43,733 bases of DNA from Desulfocapsa sulfexigens. GTDB lineage: Bacteria > Desulfobacterota > Desulfobulbia > Desulfobulbales > Desulfocapsaceae. Position 1 is the first letter of the stretch; each line of letters begins with the position of its first letter. Shown one piece after another: positions 1 to 9,195 of this stretch. The notes beneath the pieces are model-generated. The model was not told the DNA's origin. It ran no database searches and saw only the letters and a list, made by a program, of their open reading frames with translations. The stretch lies in the NCBI GenBank assembly GCA_015662865.1, contig DQTH01000173.1:1-43733 (forward strand). Direction: 5' to 3'. A program made the position numbers and the translations under genes.

Positions 1-234
1 CTATCTCACCGAACTCCGTGCAGGTAATAACCTGTCGGGTAGGCTGGGACACAGGAAATCTCCGTTTTCCTATTGACTTTACTTATCATAGATGTTAAGT
101 TTTAAGGATTCGAGATTATCGATGAATTGATTCTGGTAGTGAAAAATGTTTCATGGAAATGGCGTAATTTTTGCATTGATTTAGGCGTTGATGATTTGAT
201 TTAGTTTAGTTCTTATTTTTGAAGGAAAGGAAAA
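1..234. other. Upstream region of the PEP-CTERM gene; no gene seen
   Basis: No convincing coding sequence is present. Bases 1-45 can fold: CAGGT/ACCTG closes a small hairpin near 22-34, enclosed by CCGA/TCGG and CTA/TAG pairings. A second small hairpin (AGGAAA/TTTCCT) lies near 53-70. This may be the 3' end of a structured leader RNA whose 5' part lies outside the window, but I could not assign it to a known family. Bases 75-230 are AT-rich with no clear promoter. Confidence 0.35.
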
Positions 235-867
235 ATGAAAAATGTTTTAACAGCATTTATGTTAAGTTCAATGCTGGTGTGGTCTGGTAGTGCCATGGCG
301 ATACCGGTAACATTTGATTTCACCGATGGAGACGGAAGCTGGTATACTGATAGTTATAATTTCACCGGGGATGACCATTTTTCGATTGTTACAGCCACTG
401 CTTTTCCTGAAATTGACAGTCGTAACCTCTACCTGGGGCCCCGTGGCCTGGGGGTTTTTGGCGGTAATGACTATTCACAGGGAGAAAATTTTCAAGTGGA
501 CGGATGGGGCATTGACGAGTCGATTATTTTCTCTTTTGCCCAGGAAGTTACTTTCCTGTCAATAAACTTTGAGGATATTTCTCCCAATGACAATTTTGTA
601 TTTACCTGTAATGGCAATTCAATTTTCGACATTGATATTCCCCTGGCGCATTCGACCGGTCACACCCACTATTTCACAGGAGAGACCTGGGTGTCGGATA
701 CATTTGAAGTCGGTGCAATTAATTATGATGATGATTTCTACATTTCGTCTATAACCGTTGATGTTGCGAATGCTCCGGTTCCCGAGCCAACCACCATGTT
801 GCTTTTTGGCACCGGTTTTCTGGGGCTGATCGCTTATAACAGAAGGCGTTTCACGAAAGAAGGCTGA
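235..867 (+). CDS. PEP-CTERM sorting domain protein, exported
   Basis: This is a 210-residue exported protein of unknown specific function. Residues 1-22 form a signal peptide ending SAMA. The middle is rich in Asp, Asn, Gly and aromatic residues, typical of a secreted beta-rich domain. The C-terminus has the full PEP-CTERM signal: VPEPTT at about 182-187, a hydrophobic stretch (MLLFGTGFLGLIAY) and a basic tail (NRRRF). In known systems, exosortase (EpsH/XrtA) recognises this signal and delivers the protein to the surface or the exopolysaccharide matrix. No exosortase is in this window, so it must be encoded elsewhere if the signal is used. A good Shine-Dalgarno sequence (AGGAAAGG) precedes the ATG. 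The gene stands alone and ends at a strong terminator. The family call is firm; the function is not known. Confidence 0.9.
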   Translation: MKNVLTAFMLSSMLVWSGSAMAIPVTFDFTDGDGSWYTDSYNFTGDDHFSIVTATAFPEIDSRNLYLGPRGLGVFGGNDYSQGENFQVDGWGIDESIIFSFAQEVTFLSINFEDISPNDNFVFTCNGNSIFDIDIPLAHSTGHTHYFTGETWVSDTFEVGAINYDDDFYISSITVDVANAPVPEPTTMLLFGTGFLGLIAYNRRRFTKEG

Positions 868-905
868 TGGGAAATTAATAACTAAAAGATATCCACTTAA
901 AATTG

Positions 906-943
906 AAAAAAAGCCTTCGGAATAAACCGAAGGCTTTTTTTTT
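906..943. terminator. Bidirectional rho-independent terminator
   Basis: A perfect 10-bp stem (AAGCCTTCGG/CCGAAGGCTT, 911-920 and 927-936) with a 6-base AATAAA loop is followed by nine T on the plus strand and preceded by seven A, which read as T on the minus strand. It can stop the PEP-CTERM gene from the left and the convergent lytic transglycosylase gene from the right. Confidence 0.93.
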
Positions 944-988
944 CACAGATTTGGCCACTTTTGCAGTGGACGCAAGTCATCCCGCAAA

Positions 989-1870
989 TCATTGCGCCGT
1001 ATAAAGAGTCATTATTTTCTTAACATAGTTTTTTGTCTCTTTAAATGGCGGCACATGATACCCGTGTTTCCTGACATTACCATATCCGGCATTGTAGGAA
1101 GCAAGAGCCAGGGCAACATTGCCCCTTATTCCCGGTTTGTCCAGCTGCTGTCTGATATAGCGGGTTCCGCCATCCAGATTTTGCCTGGGAATCCTGGGGT
1201 TCACCCCAAGGTCTCCAGCGGTTGCAGGCATCAGCTGCATCAGACCGATGGCACCCACATGGGAGCGGGCTTTCGGGTTGTAGGAAGATTCTGTGTTCAC
1301 CATGGCATGAACAAGGACGGGGTGGATATGATTCTTTTTTGAGGCATTATCGATCATCTTTTTCAGCGGCAGCCTGTGTTTCTGTTCGGCCCTAGTAACA
1401 TTTTTCGATAAAACGGAAGGTAGATGGTAATTGGCGACATAATCAGCCGGAGGGGCATTTTTATTGAGCCCAAGCAATTCAAAATAGCGCGATTTGATGC
1501 GCCGGTGCATGGCAGGGTCACGCTTTGCATCCCAGTTGACGGTTTCCCAGCTGTTTTTATATCTTCTGCAGCTTCTTCCGAAAACTTTCGGACGGTTTTT
1601 TCCGTTTTCAGTCAGCACAGTATAATAATACCGGCATAATTTCTGTTCCTCGCTGACTGTGAGAAATACTGCCAGATTCCTCTCAATGCCCGGTTCTTCA
1701 GGTACGCCCCAGGCAGCAATTTCACCATCATGTAATTGCTCTTCAAGAAGGTAATCTGTGTCATTCTGCAATCGGCCTGTGCTGGTATTCAACTGGACAC
1801 AGCCGGTAACGAGTACGATGCAGAAAAAACACAGGAAACATTGAGTGCATATTTGTTGTATTATTCTCAC
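989..1870 (-). CDS. Lipoprotein lytic transglycosylase (SLT domain)
   Basis: A 293-residue peptidoglycan lytic transglycosylase, predicted to cleave the MurNAc-GlcNAc bond from a membrane-anchored position. A lipoprotein signal with lipobox LVTGC puts the lipidated Cys at residue 24. An uncharacterised segment of about 140 residues follows, then a C-terminal SLT (GH23) domain at about 175-290. The SLT motifs are all present: ES with catalytic Glu194 (in NTESSYNP), GLMQLMPATA at 209-218 and ALASYNAGYGNV at 255-266. The start is a GTG with AGGA upstream. The glycine-zipper lipoprotein gene ends 8 bp upstream on the same strand, so the two are probably cotranscribed. The domain order resembles MltC/EmtA-type enzymes, but I do not assign a symbol. 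Confidence 0.93.
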   Translation of the reverse strand: MRIIQQICTQCFLCFFCIVLVTGCVQLNTSTGRLQNDTDYLLEEQLHDGEIAAWGVPEEPGIERNLAVFLTVSEEQKLCRYYYTVLTENGKNRPKVFGRSCRRYKNSWETVNWDAKRDPAMHRRIKSRYFELLGLNKNAPPADYVANYHLPSVLSKNVTRAEQKHRLPLKKMIDNASKKNHIHPVLVHAMVNTESSYNPKARSHVGAIGLMQLMPATAGDLGVNPRIPRQNLDGGTRYIRQQLDKPGIRGNVALALASYNAGYGNVRKHGYHVPPFKETKNYVKKIMTLYTAQ

Positions 1871-1878
1871 AGGTGGTC

Positions 1879-2307
1879 CTACAGGTACATTTTCTTGGTG
1901 GTGGCATCTAGTTTAGAGCTGTTTTTCTTTCGTCCGTATAAGGTTGCCTTTCGAAATTTTTTGCCACTGCTGTCAGTTTTGATATTGCTTATGGGCTTGA
2001 TGGTGAAACGATGGCCTGTCTTCGGGTTTGTCCAGCTGCGGCTTTTGTTGGTCGGAACTTCTTTTAATGCCTTCTGCACCCGTCTCTGGTCAGACTTATC
2101 CATGTAATTGCCGATTATCCCGCCAATAATTCCTCCTGCCACAGCTCCGGCAAGCACAGCAGCTATCTGTGTTTTGCTGTTAGAATCTTTTGTGAGCAGG
2201 AATCCGGTGATACCGCCGGCCGCACCCCCGATGGCTGCTCCCTGCTGCTGATGTATGCAGCCATACAGGAAGAAAAAAGAAAGAAGAAAAAGAGATATTG
2301 TTTTCAT
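1879..2307 (-). CDS. Glycine-zipper lipoprotein
   Basis: A 142-residue lipoprotein of unknown exact role. The signal peptide ends in lipobox FLYGC (Cys17). Residues about 23-67 are two Gly/Ala-rich glycine-zipper stretches (GAAIGGAAGGITG and AGAVAGGIIGGIIGNYMD), as in the 17-kDa surface antigen/SlyB-type 2TM glycine-zipper families. The C-terminal part is basic and polar. Such proteins sit in the outer membrane or the envelope. It is the first gene of a probable two-gene operon with the SLT transglycosylase and is divergent from recC across a 206-bp spacer. Envelope maintenance is an inference from the pairing. Confidence 0.85.
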   Translation of the reverse strand: MKTISLFLLSFFFLYGCIHQQQGAAIGGAAGGITGFLLTKDSNSKTQIAAVLAGAVAGGIIGGIIGNYMDKSDQRRVQKALKEVPTNKSRSWTNPKTGHRFTIKPISNIKTDSSGKKFRKATLYGRKKNSSKLDATTKKMYL

Positions 2308-2513
2308 GGTTTATACTGTTTAAAGGGGTTGTGGCTTTTTCTAAGTATTAAGTTACTTTGCAGATTTTCATTTGTCCACCTGGAACAATCTGAACTGTTT
2401 GTTTTGATAGAAGAATTGTTATTCAGGTGGTTTTCAGGTAAATTGTTAGGCAATGAGTTACTGAGCTCAAGCAGAAGATGTGAAGATTCGCAAACCCATT
2501 CCGCTATTAATTC

Positions 2514-5500
2514 ATGTTCTATCTCCACCTGTCCAACAGAACTGAAAATCTGATTCGTCAGCTCTCTGAAGTATTGAGTCTTGCTGAAGATCGTGATCCT
2601 TTCAGCCCAGAGTACTTTCTGATCCAGAGCCAGGGCATGGAACGCATGCTCTCCCAGCAGTTGTCAGAACGTTTTGTCTCCTGGTGCAACTACGAATATA
2701 TGCTGCCCACCCGTTTTTTTGCCCTAATGGCGGAGCGACTTGGAATGGAGCCTGGATCTGATGATTATGCACGTGAAAAGGTCTGCTGGCATCTGGAGAA
2801 CATCCTGCGAAGAGTTGATGGTAAACGGTTTGCCATGATTCGCCGTTATATTGACTCAGACAGCAATGGCATGAAGCGGTATCAGCTCGCTGGGCAACTT
2901 GCAGCTGTTTTTGACCAGTACCAGATCATGCGGCCTCAGATGATTGACGGTTGGGAGCAGGGAAGAACCGGCACGAATAACTCTGCAGAATACTACCAGA
3001 TGGAGCTGTGGAATCTGTTGAGGGATTCAATCGGTCACTCGCGCCATCGCGGAGTTTTTCTTCGTGATCTCATTAAACTATTAACTGATAACAGGGAGTT
3101 TTTACCTGTTTTACCAGAAAGACTTTCCGTGTTTGGCCTGCACAGCCTTCCTCCTCTTCTTTTGAGTTGTCTGCAGGCTCTTTCCAACCACTGTGATGTT
3201 CACTTTTACCTTTTGTCACCCTGTGAAACCTATTGGTCTGAACAGGTGACACCGCGGGCTCAGCTGAGAAAAAATATTGTATCGCACGGTCATGGAAAGG
3301 ACGTAGCTGAGACGACCTATGAGGGGCATCCCCTGCTGGCATCTCTTGGTCAGCAGGGCAGGGAGTTTCAGGCCATGCTGCAGGACGCCCGGTTTTCAGG
3401 AGAGTTTCAAAGTTTTGTTGATCCCTTTGATGATGCCAGCCCCTACCTGCTCCACAAACTGCAGTCTGATCTGTTGAAAGGTGAATTAAGCAGTGGCGAG
3501 GGATCCCTCTCTGCAGATGAGTCGCTGACAGTGGTGTCAACACATTCGGCCCATCGTGAGGTGATGATTCTAAAAGATCGTATTCTGTCCTGGCTGGATA
3601 ATGATCCTGATCTGGCGCTGAAGGACATTGTGGTCATGGCTCCTGATATCCAGGATTACAGCGGACTTATTCCTGCTGTTTTTCATGATATTCCCCACTC
3701 CATTGCCGACAGGAATCCAGCACTTAGTAATAGATTTATTGGTGTCTTTTTACAGTTTCTGGATCTCTGCACCAGCCGTTTCGGCTGGAGCGAGGTGCTT
3801 GATCTTCTGGAAAGGGAAGAGGTGTATCCACGCTTTGACATCCGCGAAAAAGATCTTGAATTGATCCGCCACTGGGTGGTTTCCTCTGGGATCAGGTGGG
3901 GATTGTCAGGTGAACAGAAACAGGATATGGGCTTGCCCGGCAAAGAAGAATGCACCTGGCGAAGTGGGCTGGACAGCTTGATGATGGGCTATGCAGTCGG
4001 TTGCGATTGTGAAATTGACGGAATTTTACCATACCGGGATATTGAAGGAAGTATGGCCGAACCCCTTGGCGGGCTGTCTCTTTTTTGTGAAATTCTGGAA
4101 CAGGCCCATGAAGCAGTTGCCACGCCCCATACTCTTGCTGAATGGGATGAAATGCTGGCCGAGTTTGCGGAAAAACTGTTTGTGGCAGACGGGGATAACA
4201 GTCTGCTTGAGTTGTATGGGATGCTCACGGATCTCGGACAGGAATATGGAACTGTTCACCATGAAAAAATTCATTTTGATGTGGTCTGTTCCTGGGTGGA
4301 AGGGATGGCAACAGAGCAGAAATCCAGCTCCGGATTTTTGCGCGGCCAACTGACCTTCTGCTCCATGTTGCCCATGCGCTCCATTCCTTTTCAGAAAGTC
4401 TGTCTCCTTGGCCTGAATGATACTGTTTTTCCAAAAAATGATTACCATCCGCCATTTGATCTTTTGACTGACAGGTTTCTTCCGGGTGACCGGTCAAGGC
4501 GCAGTGATGACAGGTACCAGTTTCTGGAAGCGATTCTTTCAGCCAGAAAGGCTCTGTATCTTAGCTATGTTGGTCAGTCTATCCGCAGCAATGATAAAAT
4601 GCCACCTTCTGTGGTTATCTCTGAAATGCTTGAGGTGCTTGAATTCTATGGAATCAGTGAATTGAGGGAATATCATCCTCTTCAAGGTTTTTCAGGGAAA
4701 TATTTTACAATTGAGTCAAGTTTGTTTAGTTATAACAATAAATTGTTTGATGTCTATCGCTCACTGCAAAGGGATGCTTGCTCTTCTGATCCCTGGTGGC
4801 AAGGAAACCTTGATAAAGAAAATCAGGAAAATGTAGATGTTGCTGATCTCTTTCGCTTCTTTCAAAACCCGCAGAGGTTTTTTGTTCAAAATGTACTGGG
4901 TATCCGTCTGAACAACAGTGTGTCTTCTTTGGAAGAGCAGGAACTTTTTATTCTGGATCCACTCCAGAAGTACCTGGTGGAGCAGGATTTTGTTTCCGGA
5001 AGGTTGAGCGGCAGAGAGTGGAATGAACTGTATCAGCGGGTGCGGTCGGAAGGGCAATGGATGCTGGGCACGCCAGGAGAAATATATATTGAGAAAAAAC
5101 AGGAAGAGCTGCAGTCATTTATTGACCAGGTCATGATCCGCGAGAAAACAGAACATTTTGAAGACAGGTTTGTTGATCTGCAGATTGGCTCCATAAGACT
5201 AACTGGAAAATTGGGTTCTATGTATCTGGGCGGTTCGTTTCTTTTTCGTTATGCAAAAATGAAGGCCAGGGATATTGTCACAGCATGGGTGCAACACTGT
5301 CTGACTGCCGTCTGCTGTGACACGGAAAAAGACACAACGTTACTGACAAAGGATTGTGAACTCTTTTTTCCGGCAGGAACTGCAAAGAAAGGAGATCTTC
5401 AGGAGTTGCTGTCCCTGTTTCTTCAAGGACAGCAGGCGCCATCAATGCTGTTGCCTGAGCCGGTGCTGGCCTATGCCAGGGAAAGGGAGAAATTTGAAGA

Positions 5501-5693
5501 AACCGGAAAAGGTGATCCTCTGTTTAAAGCAAAACAATCTTTTTCAAGATCCCTTGAACAGGGGTATGAACCTGAGTGGGAACTGCTCTATCAGTATCAG
5601 ACCTATGACAATCTCTTTGGGCAGGAATTTTTGGAAACAGCAAACTGGTTTTACGACTCAATCTGGAGGAGGGCGGATGTCAGAAAACTTTAA
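2514..5693 (+). CDS. recC: RecBCD complex subunit RecC
   Basis: RecC, 1059 residues (E. coli RecC has 1122), is the inactive-helicase subunit of exonuclease V. It splits the duplex and scans the 3' strand for Chi. The N-terminus (MFYLHLSNRTENL, then PFSPEYFLIQSQGMERML) matches the start of RecC proteins. FPKNDYHPPFDLL and the following basic stretch (DRSRRSDDRYQFLEAILSARKALYLSYVG) are typical of the RecC family. Its 3' end overlaps recB by 17 bp, and recB overlaps recD by one base, giving a translationally coupled recC-recB-recD operon. The start codon lacks a strong Shine-Dalgarno sequence but agrees with the conserved N-terminus. The Chi sequence in this organism cannot be read from the protein by eye. 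Confidence 0.95.
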   Translation: MFYLHLSNRTENLIRQLSEVLSLAEDRDPFSPEYFLIQSQGMERMLSQQLSERFVSWCNYEYMLPTRFFALMAERLGMEPGSDDYAREKVCWHLENILRRVDGKRFAMIRRYIDSDSNGMKRYQLAGQLAAVFDQYQIMRPQMIDGWEQGRTGTNNSAEYYQMELWNLLRDSIGHSRHRGVFLRDLIKLLTDNREFLPVLPERLSVFGLHSLPPLLLSCLQALSNHCDVHFYLLSPCETYWSEQVTPRAQLRKNIVSHGHGKDVAETTYEGHPLLASLGQQGREFQAMLQDARFSGEFQSFVDPFDDASPYLLHKLQSDLLKGELSSGEGSLSADESLTVVSTHSAHREVMILKDRILSWLDNDPDLALKDIVVMAPDIQDYSGLIPAVFHDIPHSIADRNPALSNRFIGVFLQFLDLCTSRFGWSEVLDLLEREEVYPRFDIREKDLELIRHWVVSSGIRWGLSGEQKQDMGLPGKEECTWRSGLDSLMMGYAVGCDCEIDGILPYRDIEGSMAEPLGGLSLFCEILEQAHEAVATPHTLAEWDEMLAEFAEKLFVADGDNSLLELYGMLTDLGQEYGTVHHEKIHFDVVCSWVEGMATEQKSSSGFLRGQLTFCSMLPMRSIPFQKVCLLGLNDTVFPKNDYHPPFDLLTDRFLPGDRSRRSDDRYQFLEAILSARKALYLSYVGQSIRSNDKMPPSVVISEMLEVLEFYGISELREYHPLQGFSGKYFTIESSLFSYNNKLFDVYRSLQRDACSSDPWWQGNLDKENQENVDVADLFRFFQNPQRFFVQNVLGIRLNNSVSSLEEQELFILDPLQKYLVEQDFVSGRLSGREWNELYQRVRSEGQWMLGTPGEIYIEKKQEELQSFIDQVMIREKTEHFEDRFVDLQIGSIRLTGKLGSMYLGGSFLFRYAKMKARDIVTAWVQHCLTAVCCDTEKDTTLLTKDCELFFPAGTAKKGDLQELLSLFLQGQQAPSMLLPEPVLAYAREREKFEETGKGDPLFKAKQSFSRSLEQGYEPEWELLYQYQTYDNLFGQEFLETANWFYDSIWRRADVRKL

Positions 5694-8600
5694 ACCATTC
5701 CATGCTGCCACTGCCCCCCTGAGACGGGGGGTGAACGTGGTGGAAGCCAGTGCAGGAACAGGCAAGACCTATGCCATTGCCATGCTCGTTTTGCGTTTCG
5801 TGGCAGAGTTCGGGGTTCCGGTGGAAGAACTTCTGGTGGTCAGTTATACAAAGGCTGCCACCGAAGAACTTCGTTCAAGGATCAGAAGCAGATTGGTGGA
5901 GGCAAGGAATGTTTTAAGCGGAAGGGAGAAAAGTGATGACGAAAGTCTTCTGGCATGCCTGGATCTGCTGCCGGAGAGGGGACTGGCCCTGAAACACCTT
6001 GAACTTGCCCTGCTTGACATGGACAGAGCAGCTGTGTTTACAATCCACGGATTTTGCCAGAGAATGCTTCGGGAACAGGCTCTGGAATCCGGACAACTCT
6101 TTGATATGGAGTTGACTGCTGATGTCAGCCAGGTACGAAATGAGCTGGTCGCTGATTTCTGGCGTAGGAAGATGTACGACTTATCACTGTTTCACTGCTC
6201 TCTTTTTCTTGAGCATTTTTCAAGTCCTGCTGAACTCTATGAGAGTGTTAAGGGAGTGGGAGTAGAAGACATCATTGAACCCGATGATCGTATTCTACTG
6301 GATCAGGCTCTGCTGCAGGTGGATGAGACAAGGAAACTGCTTGGCAACTGGTGGCATACCAATGCTTCTGCGCTTGAACCCTGTTTTCTGGAAGCCATTG
6401 AACAGAAGATGTTTAAAAAGGACCTGATGGTAGGTTTTGATTCCTGGTGGCAGCAATGTGAGCTGTTCTTTACAGGTGATTCTTCTCTTTTACCATCACA
6501 CCTGAGCTGGCTAGGAGAGCAGGGGCTAAAAAAAGAGCTCAATGGAAATAAACTGCGGGGTGATGCAAAAAAAAGTGCATTTCTTAAAAATTTCCCCCTG
6601 GCCAATGAAAAAGTTGACCAGTTTCTTGCAACCTGCAATCGGGCAGTTCTTACCATGCGTATCGAGCTTGCCCTTGAGCTGCAGGGTGGACTGAGTAAGC
6701 GGCTCAGTGAAAGAGCCTGCCTCTCTTTTGATGATCTTGTTGTATCTCTTGCCCGGGCACTGGAGGGGCCGCAGCAAAAAGAGCTGCAAAAGATTCTGGC
6801 CGGCCGGTTTCAGGTGGCGTTGATTGATGAATTCCAGGATACGGATTCAGCCCAGTATCGAATTTTTTCCACACTGTTTGGCGTCAACAAAAAACATTTT
6901 CTTTTCCTCATCGGTGACCCGAAACAGGCAATCTATAAATTTCGAGGGGCAGATATCCATGCCTATTTTCAGGCGAGAAGACGTGCGGATTCTCTCTTTG
7001 GCCTGGAAAAGAATTATCGATCCAATCCCCTCCTGGTGCAGGCTGTCAATGATCTGTTTCTGCAAAGAGATGATGCCTTTGTGAACGATCAGCTGCCATA
7101 TTACAAAGTATCCGCTGCCAAACATCCAGAGTGCTGGCAATTATGGCAGAACGGGAAAGCCGAGGCAGCCATGGTCTACTGCAGCCTGCCTTCTCCCCAT
7201 GAAAATGGCGTGAAACCCTGGACATCAGGAGTGATTAGAGAAGATCTCGAGTCCCGGATAACTGGAGAAATTCTTGATCTGCTTGGAGGTGCTTCGCTGG
7301 TCACAGGTGAGGGGGTGAAAAGACGGGTGTCGGCAGGAGATATCGCAATTTTAGTCCGTACGAATAAGCAGGCCGAGGGGTTTCAGGAAACTCTGGCCCG
7401 CGCCTCGATCCCCTCAGTGCTGGCAAGCAGAAAAACAGTGTTTGAAACAGAGGAATGCAGAGAGTTGCTGCTGGTTGCAGAAGCTGTGGCATCCCCTGCG
7501 GATATGAGCTTATTGCGAACCGCCATGAGCTGTAAATGGTTTGGGCTGAACGGACGTGTTTTTTATAAACAGACGCAGGATGAACAAATCATGGACGGGT
7601 GGATGGAACGCTTCCATGATTATCATCGACTCTGGCAGGAAAAAGGATTTCTTACCATGATGAATAGTCTCTTTGCCAGAGAGTCCGTATTTGAAAACCT
7701 CTGCAATCTGCCCCTTGCTGAACGGAAGATTACCAACCTTATGCATCTTGCGGAATTGCTGCAGGAGACAGAGAACAGGGAAAATTTGAGTTTCACCCAC
7801 ACACTGCAGTATCTCTGTTCACAAATGGCATCCACGGAAAATCGTGAGCTCGCGGAACTTCGGCTGGAAAGTGACGAGCAGGCTGTGAAAGTTGTGACCA
7901 TGCATGCGGTCAAGGGGCTTGAGTATCCAATCGTGTTTTGCCCTTACCTCTGGTATCGTCCACCATTTTTGAAAAAGGAAAAAAACTGTATAACATACCA
8001 TGATCAAGAGAATAATCAGGTGGCTGATCTCGGTTCTGCTGATTTCCATACACGACATGAGGCAGCGCTGAAGGAAGAGCTGGCTGAAGAAACCAGGCTG
8101 CTCTACGTTGCTGTGACCAGAGCCAGTTGCCGCTGTTACGTTTTTTGGGCAGATGTCAGCGGTGTGGCGTCAAAGGATTCTGCCCTTGCCTGGCTTTTGT
8201 CCCTGAATGAATGCAAAAATATCCACGAGCAGACAGATCGAATTGCAGAACTCTGCAAAAATCCATCTGTGGAGTTGAGACTTGTGGAGCGGTTTGCAGC
8301 AGGCAGCCAAAGGCTTAGGGAAAAAGATGACGAGCAGCAGGTATTGCAGTGCAGGACATTCTCACGGTCATTGCTGCCTGGAGAATGGTTGATGACGTCC
8401 TATTCTGCCCTTGCCGGATCAGGCCATCTGCCTGCCCTATATGAAGGGGATGAGCAGAGTGAAGATGGTGACAACTCCAGGAAGATATATAATTTACCAC
8501 TGGGTGCATCTTTTGGAAATGTGGTGCATGAGCTGTTTGAAGACCTTCCGTTTGCAAAGTTTGCAGGCGACAATGATTATGAGGAAGACTGTGTTGTCCA

Positions 8601-9195
8601 GTGTCGTCGATTCGGCGTGAGTGTTGATACCCGGCAACTGATGTCACTCCTTGGTGATGTGGTCAGCTCTCCAATTAAGGCTGAAAGTGGAAAAGAGCTG
8701 TTTCACCTTGCTGATCTTGATGAGCAGGATGTGTTAAAAGAGATGCCGTTTTATTTCCATCTTCGGGAGGAATCCACTGAAAGGATTAATGAACTGCTTG
8801 CTTTTTCCCCTGTCGTGCAGCCAGTGCAGGAACGAAAACTCAAAGGCTACCTCACCGGTTTTGTGGATCTTGTGTGTCGTCACAAGGGAAAGTATTACAT
8901 CATGGATTATAAAACCAACTATCTTGGTGATCATTTCTGTGATTATGAAAAGGATTTGCTGGTGACTGCCATGCATGACCATAATTACGGCCTGCAATAC
9001 TGGATTTACACCCTGGTTCTCCATCGATTTCTTATGAATACTGTGCCCGGCTATGAGTATGGGGAAAATTTTGGTGGGGTCTTTTATCTCTTTGTCAGAG
9101 GGATGAGTCCGGAACTGCCGGGAAACGGTCTGTTTTTTGACCGGCCTGATATTTCAGTGCTTGATGCACTGCACAAGCATCTGGGGGCGGACTGA
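5677..9195 (+). CDS. recB: RecBCD complex subunit RecB, helicase-nuclease
   Basis: RecB, 1172 residues (E. coli 1180), is the 3'-5' SF1A helicase and the only nuclease of RecBCD. Walker A is EASAGTGKT (Lys30), Walker B is DEFQDTD, followed by GDPKQAIYKFRGAD and the late helicase motif VVTMHAVKGLEYPIV. The C-terminal RecB nuclease domain keeps its active site: GNVVHELFE, GFVDLV and YIMDYKTNYLG, which carry the His, Asp and Asp-x-Lys metal-site residues. I chose the ATG at 5677 because GGAGGAGGG lies just upstream and the protein then begins like known RecB. The open frame extends further upstream, but only inside recC. All catalytic residues appear intact, so this should be an active end-resection and foreign-DNA-degrading enzyme. 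Confidence 0.96.
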   Translation: MSENFKPFHAATAPLRRGVNVVEASAGTGKTYAIAMLVLRFVAEFGVPVEELLVVSYTKAATEELRSRIRSRLVEARNVLSGREKSDDESLLACLDLLPERGLALKHLELALLDMDRAAVFTIHGFCQRMLREQALESGQLFDMELTADVSQVRNELVADFWRRKMYDLSLFHCSLFLEHFSSPAELYESVKGVGVEDIIEPDDRILLDQALLQVDETRKLLGNWWHTNASALEPCFLEAIEQKMFKKDLMVGFDSWWQQCELFFTGDSSLLPSHLSWLGEQGLKKELNGNKLRGDAKKSAFLKNFPLANEKVDQFLATCNRAVLTMRIELALELQGGLSKRLSERACLSFDDLVVSLARALEGPQQKELQKILAGRFQVALIDEFQDTDSAQYRIFSTLFGVNKKHFLFLIGDPKQAIYKFRGADIHAYFQARRRADSLFGLEKNYRSNPLLVQAVNDLFLQRDDAFVNDQLPYYKVSAAKHPECWQLWQNGKAEAAMVYCSLPSPHENGVKPWTSGVIREDLESRITGEILDLLGGASLVTGEGVKRRVSAGDIAILVRTNKQAEGFQETLARASIPSVLASRKTVFETEECRELLLVAEAVASPADMSLLRTAMSCKWFGLNGRVFYKQTQDEQIMDGWMERFHDYHRLWQEKGFLTMMNSLFARESVFENLCNLPLAERKITNLMHLAELLQETENRENLSFTHTLQYLCSQMASTENRELAELRLESDEQAVKVVTMHAVKGLEYPIVFCPYLWYRPPFLKKEKNCITYHDQENNQVADLGSADFHTRHEAALKEELAEETRLLYVAVTRASCRCYVFWADVSGVASKDSALAWLLSLNECKNIHEQTDRIAELCKNPSVELRLVERFAAGSQRLREKDDEQQVLQCRTFSRSLLPGEWLMTSYSALAGSGHLPALYEGDEQSEDGDNSRKIYNLPLGASFGNVVHELFEDLPFAKFAGDNDYEEDCVVQCRRFGVSVDTRQLMSLLGDVVSSPIKAESGKELFHLADLDEQDVLKEMPFYFHLREESTERINELLAFSPVVQPVQERKLKGYLTGFVDLVCRHKGKYYIMDYKTNYLGDHFCDYEKDLLVTAMHDHNYGLQYWIYTLVLHRFLMNTVPGYEYGENFGGVFYLFVRGMSPELPGNGLFFDRPDISVLDALHKHLGAD

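Noticed and set aside
1-60. 3' half of a cyclic di-GMP-I (GEMM) riboswitch
   Set aside because: GGTAGGCTGGGAC superficially resembles the GEMM 3' end, but the conserved GCAAAGC and surrounding blocks are not seen and the 5' half is outside the window. Not enough for a call.
5356-5676. Upstream extension of RecB
   Set aside because: It lies inside recC; a strong ribosome site and the conserved RecB N-terminus are at 5677.
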